From Novosphingobium beihaiense (GTDB taxonomy: Bacteria > Pseudomonadota > Alphaproteobacteria > Sphingomonadales > Sphingomonadaceae): a stretch of 64,000 bases of DNA. Location: contig NZ_JALHLG010000009.1 in assembly GCF_022832375.1 (NCBI RefSeq), positions 1-64,000 of the forward strand, read 5' to 3'. This document shows positions 59,318-64,000 of this stretch, piece by piece. Below the pieces are notes generated by a model. That model made no database searches, was not told the DNA's origin, and saw nothing but the letters and a program-made list of their open reading frames with translations. The stretch's first letter is position 1; every line of letters begins with the position of its first letter. Made by a program: the position numbers and the translations under genes.

Positions 59318-60595
59318 CTACCCCGAAACCGCCATCCCCGCCGCCACATCCTCGCCGCAGGCCAGCTCCGTCACACACTCAAGCAGAAGCTGGCAGCCGC
59401 GCTCGATGTCGGACCAGTGCGTCCACTCGTCGGGAGCATGGCTCACGCCGTTGACGCTGGGCACGAAGAACATGCCCGCCCGGGTGTGGTTGCAGAAGAA
59501 CTGCACGTCATGCCCCGCGCCCGAGGGCATCGTGCGGTAGCTGTAGCCCAGTTCCTGCACCTTGCGCTCCATCAGCGCGCGGATGCCTTCGTCGCAATAG
59601 GCGGGCTTGAGCCAGCTCATTTCCTCGTATTCGAACTTGAGCTTGTGCTTGCGGGCAATCGACGAGAGCACCCGGCGGCAGGCGTCGGACAGCCGCTGCA
59701 TCACCTCTTCGTCCAGATCGCGCCCGACGATGGTGAAATCCGCCTCGCCCGGCACCGTGTGCGGGAAGCCCGGCTTGAGCGCGACGTGGCCGATGGTGAT
59801 GCGGCTCTTGTCGGTCCCCTCCTCGTCGATGATGCGCGAGATCTCGTGCGCGAAATCGACCATGCCCATCAGCGCGTCGGAGCGCATGTTCATCGGCGCC
59901 GCGCCGGCATGGTCGGGCTTGCCGATCAGGCGGCAGTTCCACTTGAACACGCCCGAGATGCCCTCGACGATGCCGATCGTGGTCTTTTCGGTATCGAGCA
60001 CCGGCCCCTGCTCGACATGGACTTCGAGAAAGGCGCGGATGTCCTCCGGCCTGCGGTAGGCATGGAGCACGTCGTGGCTGTCCAGCCCGGCGGCCTTCAT
60101 CGCGTCCTTGAGCATGAAGCCGTGCTCGTCGCGCGCGGTATCGAGCCAGTCCAGCGTGACGTGCCCGGTCATCGCCTGCGCGCCGAGCATGCCGCCGAAG
60201 CGCCCCTCTTCCTCGCTGGTGCCGATCACTTCGATGGGGAAGGCCGGCACGATCCCGTTTTCCTTGAGCACGCGCACGCATTCCAGCCCGGCCACCACGC
60301 CCAGCACGCCGTCGAAGATGCCGCCCGCAGGCACGGAATCGAGATGCGAGCCGATGATCACGCAAGGCGGGCTGTCCGGCCCCTCGGCAGGACCGTAGCG
60401 GCCGATGACATTGCCCGCGCCGTCCATCCGGTGCGCCATGCCCAGTTCCTCGAACCGGTCGCGCACCCACTGGCGCGCAGCCATGTCCGCTTCGCTGAAC
60501 CCCTGCCGGTAAACGCCCCGGTCGGCCTCGTTGAAGCCGAACTGCGCAATGGCGTGAATATCGCTTTCCACCCTCTCGATCTTGACCCGCTGCAC
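59318..60595 (-). CDS. Zn-dependent N-carbamoyl-L-amino-acid hydrolase (M20/hydantoinase-carbamoylase family)
   Basis: A 425-residue amidohydrolase. Metal-site motifs are GSHLDSVPAGGIFDGVLGV (His and Asp), GTSEEEGRFGGMLGAQAM (bridging Glu), EVHVEQGP (His) and the C-terminal SVNGVSHAPDEWT (His). PSGAGHDVQ is the substrate-carboxylate region. The family covers N-carbamoyl amino acid hydrolases, allantoate amidohydrolase and beta-ureidopropionase. The start is GTG at 60595, with AGGAG 6 nt upstream. It converges on the asnB operon and could reverse or complete the carbamoyl chemistry there. Confidence 0.9.
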   Translation of the reverse strand: MQRVKIERVESDIHAIAQFGFNEADRGVYRQGFSEADMAARQWVRDRFEELGMAHRMDGAGNVIGRYGPAEGPDSPPCVIIGSHLDSVPAGGIFDGVLGVVAGLECVRVLKENGIVPAFPIEVIGTSEEEGRFGGMLGAQAMTGHVTLDWLDTARDEHGFMLKDAMKAAGLDSHDVLHAYRRPEDIRAFLEVHVEQGPVLDTEKTTIGIVEGISGVFKWNCRLIGKPDHAGAAPMNMRSDALMGMVDFAHEISRIIDEEGTDKSRITIGHVALKPGFPHTVPGEADFTIVGRDLDEEVMQRLSDACRRVLSSIARKHKLKFEYEEMSWLKPAYCDEGIRALMERKVQELGYSYRTMPSGAGHDVQFFCNHTRAGMFFVPSVNGVSHAPDEWTHWSDIERGCQLLLECVTELACGEDVAAGMAVSG

Positions 60596-60897
60596 GTGTT
60601 CTCCTGCTGTTGTTTCCGGCCGAGGATAACCCTTGCGGGATCGATAGGACAAGGCGTGACGGCATAAGCTTCCCCGGCGCACCTGCCAGTGCAGATCACG
60701 GGATTTACTGCGAATCAGTATCATTAATGTATCTGCAATGTCACACTCAGGCCATCAAGCGGCCTGCTTCCAGCCCCCGGAAGGCGCACAAAACCCAAGG
60801 ATTTTCAGGCCTTTCCGGCGAGAACCATGAAAGAACTTGTGCTATCGCGAATGAATTGCAATAGCGCCCCGCAGACCAATCGTATCAGGGGAAATAC
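60596..60897. promoter_or_regulatory. Control region of the TonB receptor-piuC pair with probable Fur sites
   Basis: A 302-bp divergent region without a gene. TGCGAATCAGTATCATTA at 60709-60726 resembles a Fur box, and TCGCGAATGAATTGCAAT at 60845-60862 is a second, weaker candidate nearer the gene. The lower GC of 60690-60740 suggests the promoter is there. The hydrolase promoter on the minus strand was not identified. Confidence 0.5.
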
Positions 60898-63216
60898 ATG
60901 TCACTGTCCCGTTTGCGCGAATCGCTCGCTTCGGCCACGCCTGCCTATCTGGCGCTGAGCTGTTTCGGCCTGGCGGCCACGCCCGCCCTCGCGCAGGAGA
61001 CCGCCAACTCCGCCAACAAGGACGAACCCGCCCAGCTCGGCGGTGTCACTGTGACCGACACCGCGATCGACGAGACCATCAAGGTGGACACGGTCTCCTC
61101 GCCCAAGTTCACCCAGCCGATCCAGGACACGCCGCAGACCATCCAGGTGATCAGCCGCGACCTGTTCCACCAGCAAGGCGCCACGACGCTGACCGAAGCC
61201 CTGCGCAACAGCCCCGGCGTCGGCACCTTCTACGCCGGTGAAAACGGCAGCACCACAACCGGCGATGCCATCCGCATGCGCGGGTTCGACACGTCGAGCA
61301 GCATCTTCGTGGACGGTATCCGCGATCTCGGCGCGATCTCGCGCGATGTCTTCAACACCGAGCAGGTCGAAGTCGAAAAGGGCCCGGCGGGCACCGACAA
61401 CGGCCGCACCGCGCCGACCGGCGCGATCAACATGGTGAGCAAGCAGCCGTTCCTCCGTACCGCCGTATCCGGCAGCGCCTCCATCGGCGTGGACGGACAG
61501 AAGCGCGCCACGGCCGACTTCAATCAGGAACTCGGCATCGTCCCCAACGCCGCCGTGCGCCTCAACGTGCTGTGGCAGAACAGCGACGATCCGGCCCGCG
61601 ACCATGTGCGCAACAAGCGCATCGGCATTGCCCCTTCGCTGGGCCTGGGCCTGGGCACGCAGACGCGCCTCTACGCGAACTTCCTCTATGTCGATCAGGA
61701 AAATATCCCCGACGGCTTCGTGCCGACGATCGGCCTGCCGGGCTGGGAACCGCAGGACGGGCTGGAACCGCTCGTCGGGCACCCGGTCGATCCGAAGAAT
61801 TTCTACGGCACGCGTGACGATCACAACGATGTCACCGCGCAGATGGCGACGCTGAAGTTCGAGCACGATTTCTCGGACAGCCTGCACCTCACCAACACCG
61901 CGCGCTGGGGCAAGACCAGCCAGGACTACCTGCTGACCTCGTTCATGCCGACGAGTTCGAACGTGAGCGCCACCGATCCGGCGGATCTTTCCACCTACAC
62001 GCTGGCCCGCAATCTCTCGACATACCGCGATTCCACCAACCGGATCCTGACCGACCAGCTCAACCTGCGCGCCGACTTCGCCACCGGCGCCATCGAGCAC
62101 AACCTGAGCGTGGGCATCGAGATCACCAGCGAAAAGCAGGTCCTCCATTCCCGGGCCGGCACCGGCTCCCGCCCGGACGCCAATCTCTACAACCCGGACT
62201 GGAACGATGTCGGTACGCTGGCCGATTCCCGTTCGGGCGCCTTCTCGCGCGGCAAGACCGACACCCAGGCGTTCTACCTCTTCGACACCGCGAAGTTCTT
62301 TAACGAGACGCTGCTGGTGACGGGCGGCATCCGCGTCGATCACTACAAGACCACGTACTTCAGCAATGCGGTCTGCGGCGGCACCGGGCGCCGCGCGGTG
62401 GACTGCGGCGGCGAGCCGGAAGGCACCATCGTCACCACCAATGACCTGAAAACCAAGGACACGCTGTTCAACTGGAAACTGGGCGCGGTGTACAAGCCGA
62501 TCGAAACGCTCAGCCTCTATGTGAACTATGCGCTCTCGCAGCAGCCTCCGGGCGGCGAGAACTTCTCGCTAAGCTCCTCGGTCAACAGCGCCAACAACCC
62601 CAGCTTCGATCCCCAGAAGGCCGAGACCTTCGAAGGCGGCGTGAAGTGGAGCGTGCTGGATGACATGCTGGCGCTGAACGCCGCCGTGTTCCAGACCACC
62701 GTCAAGAACGAGATCAACCGCGACGTGCTCGACGATCTCGGCAACCCGACCCAGACCGGCAAGAAGCGGGTTCGCGGCGTCGAACTGTCCGCCGTGGGCA
62801 ACATCACCGATGCGTGGTCGGTCTCGGCCGGGTACAGCCACCTCAAGACCAAGGTGACCGAAGGCCCCGTCATCACCAGCGACGGCACGCCCAACCTCAC
62901 CTATATCCCGGGCGATTCCTGGACCATCTGGAGCAACTACCGCCTCCCGTTCGGGGTGGAAATCGCCGGTGGCGCCCGCCACAACGGCGGCCTGCACCGC
63001 GGCACCGACGGCGCGCAGGGCACGCCTGCCTATACCAAGGGCTACACGGTCGTGGACGGCATGCTGGCCTATGCGCTCACCAGCTCCATCAAGGTCCGTG
63101 CGAACGTCTACAACCTGTTCGACAAGGACTATATCGCCTCGATCAACAAGAGCGGCTACCGCTACACGCCGGGCACCCCGCGAACATTCCTGTTCAGCGC
63201 CGACGTCAGTTTCTGA
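60898..63216 (+). CDS. TonB-dependent siderophore receptor (Fiu/catecholate-like)
   Basis: A 772-residue outer-membrane receptor. A signal peptide (1-32, ending ALA) precedes a TonB-box-like GGVTVTDTA. The plug has QDTPQTIQVISRDLFHQQGATTLTEALRNSPGV and IRMRGFDTSSSIFVDGIRD. The barrel ends SADVSF with terminal Phe. Linkage to a PiuC hydroxylase strongly suggests ferric catecholate uptake, as in Fiu-YbiX and PiuA-PiuC. GGGG occurs upstream of the ATG and Fur-like sites lie in the promoter region. There is no STN domain, so no FecR signalling is expected. Confidence 0.93.
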   Translation: MSLSRLRESLASATPAYLALSCFGLAATPALAQETANSANKDEPAQLGGVTVTDTAIDETIKVDTVSSPKFTQPIQDTPQTIQVISRDLFHQQGATTLTEALRNSPGVGTFYAGENGSTTTGDAIRMRGFDTSSSIFVDGIRDLGAISRDVFNTEQVEVEKGPAGTDNGRTAPTGAINMVSKQPFLRTAVSGSASIGVDGQKRATADFNQELGIVPNAAVRLNVLWQNSDDPARDHVRNKRIGIAPSLGLGLGTQTRLYANFLYVDQENIPDGFVPTIGLPGWEPQDGLEPLVGHPVDPKNFYGTRDDHNDVTAQMATLKFEHDFSDSLHLTNTARWGKTSQDYLLTSFMPTSSNVSATDPADLSTYTLARNLSTYRDSTNRILTDQLNLRADFATGAIEHNLSVGIEITSEKQVLHSRAGTGSRPDANLYNPDWNDVGTLADSRSGAFSRGKTDTQAFYLFDTAKFFNETLLVTGGIRVDHYKTTYFSNAVCGGTGRRAVDCGGEPEGTIVTTNDLKTKDTLFNWKLGAVYKPIETLSLYVNYALSQQPPGGENFSLSSSVNSANNPSFDPQKAETFEGGVKWSVLDDMLALNAAVFQTTVKNEINRDVLDDLGNPTQTGKKRVRGVELSAVGNITDAWSVSAGYSHLKTKVTEGPVITSDGTPNLTYIPGDSWTIWSNYRLPFGVEIAGGARHNGGLHRGTDGAQGTPAYTKGYTVVDGMLAYALTSSIKVRANVYNLFDKDYIASINKSGYRYTPGTPRTFLFSADVSF

Positions 63217-63238
63217 TAAGGATCAAGTCCATATGACG

Positions 63239-63261
63239 GGGCGGGGGCTAGTCTCCCGCCC
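63239..63261 (+). terminator. Attenuator-like hairpin between receptor and piuC
   Basis: GGGCGGG (63239-63245) pairs with CCCGCCC (63255-63261) across 9 nt and is followed by TGTTCCTTTT. It may partly terminate receptor transcripts and lower piuC expression. Confidence 0.55.
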
Positions 63262-63289
63262 TGTTCCTTTTCAGTAACCGGGAAACACC

Positions 63290-63967
63290 ATGCTGCTGCA
63301 CATTCCGCAAGTCCTGACAGCCGATGAAGTCGCCGAGTTCCGCCGCAGGATGGACGGTGCGGACTGGACCGACGGGCGGGAAACCGTTGGCCATCAAGGC
63401 GCCAAGGTGAAGAACAACGAGCAGTTGCCCGATGGCTCCCCGCTCAAGGCGGAACTGGGCGGCGCCGTGCTCAAGGCGCTGAAGCGCAGCCCGCTGTTCT
63501 TCGCGGGCGCCCTGCCCCGCAAGATCCTGCCGCCCCGCTTCAACCGTTACAGCGGCGGCGGCGAATACGGCTATCACGTGGACGGCGCCGTCATGAGCAT
63601 CGGCGGGGACGAGCACTTGCGCTCCGATGTCTCGTGCACGCTGTTCCTCAACGATCCGGACGAGTATGAGGGCGGCCGCCTGATCATCAGCGATACTTAC
63701 GGCGAACACGTGGTGGCCAAGCCCGCGGGCGATGCCATCATCTACCCCTCCAGCAGCCTGCACCGGGTCGAGCCCGTGACGCGCGGCGCCCGCATCGCCT
63801 CGTTCTTCTGGATTCAGAGCCTGGTGCGCGACGACAGCCAGCGGCGCACCCTGTTCGAACTCGACACCTCGATCCAGAAACTCACGCTCGACGGGGCCGA
63901 CGAAGACGCGCTGCTGCAACTGACCTGCGTCTATCACAACCTGCTGCGGCGCTGGTCGGAGACCTGA
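63290..63967 (+). CDS. piuC: Fe(II)/2-oxoglutarate dioxygenase PiuC (PKHD-type)
   Basis: A 225-residue PKHD-type hydroxylase. Iron ligands are His and Asp in [10 protein letters not shown] and His in [18 protein letters not shown], whose Arg binds 2-oxoglutarate. The N-terminus [26 protein letters not shown] is typical. It is found with catecholate receptors and its exact substrate is unsettled. It lies 73 bp after the receptor gene and is complete, ending 33 bp before the window edge. Confidence 0.94.
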   Translation: MLLHIPQVLTADEVAEFRRRMDGADWTDGRETVGHQGAKVKNNEQLPDGSPLKAELGGAVLKALKRSPLFFAGALPRKILPPRFNRYSGGGEYGYHVDGAVMSIGGDEHLRSDVSCTLFLNDPDEYEGGRLIISDTYGEHVVAKPAGDAIIYPSSSLHRVEPVTRGARIASFFWIQSLVRDDSQRRTLFELDTSIQKLTLDGADEDALLQLTCVYHNLLRRWSET

Positions 63968-64000
63968 GGCGCGACCCTTCCGTCTTGGATCGTCACTACT

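Overview
This 64 kb, GC-rich window looks like the chromosome of a sphingomonad alphaproteobacterium (Novosphingobium/Sphingobium-like). That placement is an inference from gene content: a complete flagellar regulon with sigma-54 promoters, two TonB-dependent receptors, one carried by a FecI/FecR unit, a PiuC hydroxylase, SnoaL-like proteins, a Sulfotransfer-type protein and CTTGTCGAAGG-type intergenic repeats. No rRNA, tRNA, CRISPR array or transposase was seen.

1-33.9 kb is one flagellar island. On the minus strand at the left are flhA (cut by the window edge) with a separate lytic transglycosylase, then flgM-flgN, flgA, and a variant MotA/MotB-like pair. Divergent from these runs flgBCDEFGHIJKL, then motAB. 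A SnoaL-like gene and a short flagellin gene (fliC, minus strand) follow. Next comes a sigma-54 activator of FlbD type lacking a receiver domain, heading fliEFGHIJKLMNOPQR-flhB, then fliD-fliS and a LuxR-type regulator with a degenerate receiver. Good -24/-12 promoters precede the transglycosylase, flgA and flgB. TTGCCG/CGGCAA sites, palindromic before flgB and in an 11-bp-phased array before fliC, are the likely activator sites. flgM and fliC share a sigma-28-like motif. FlgJ lacks its hydrolase domain, matching the separate transglycosylase.

33.9-42.9 kb is mixed accessory content: a class I aminotransferase divergent from an aldo/keto reductase, a large autotransporter with an intact trypsin-like triad, a methyltransferase, a second SnoaL-like protein and a sulfotransferase-like protein.

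43-51.5 kb is a tightly packed eight-gene minus-strand operon: thermostable-hemolysin-family protein, AMP-ligase fused to a heme-oxygenase-like diiron domain, SDR, TPR protein, methyltransferase, FecI-type sigma factor, FecR and a TonB-dependent receptor with STN domain. I read it as an uncharacterised biosynthetic pathway wired to its own cell-surface signalling and uptake system. It is the strongest candidate for something undescribed.

51.6-60.6 kb carries a small membrane protein, a pyruvate-kinase-like protein without C-domain, and an operon of a small exported/membrane protein, a sodium:solute symporter, a 40-residue symporter accessory protein, a carbamoyltransferase with an altered acceptor site and an AsnB-type amidotransferase. 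After a cluster of REP-like inverted repeats, a convergent N-carbamoyl-amino-acid hydrolase follows. The set suggests unrecognised carbamoyl/amide metabolism. The window ends with a probably Fur-controlled catecholate-type TonB receptor and its PiuC dioxygenase.
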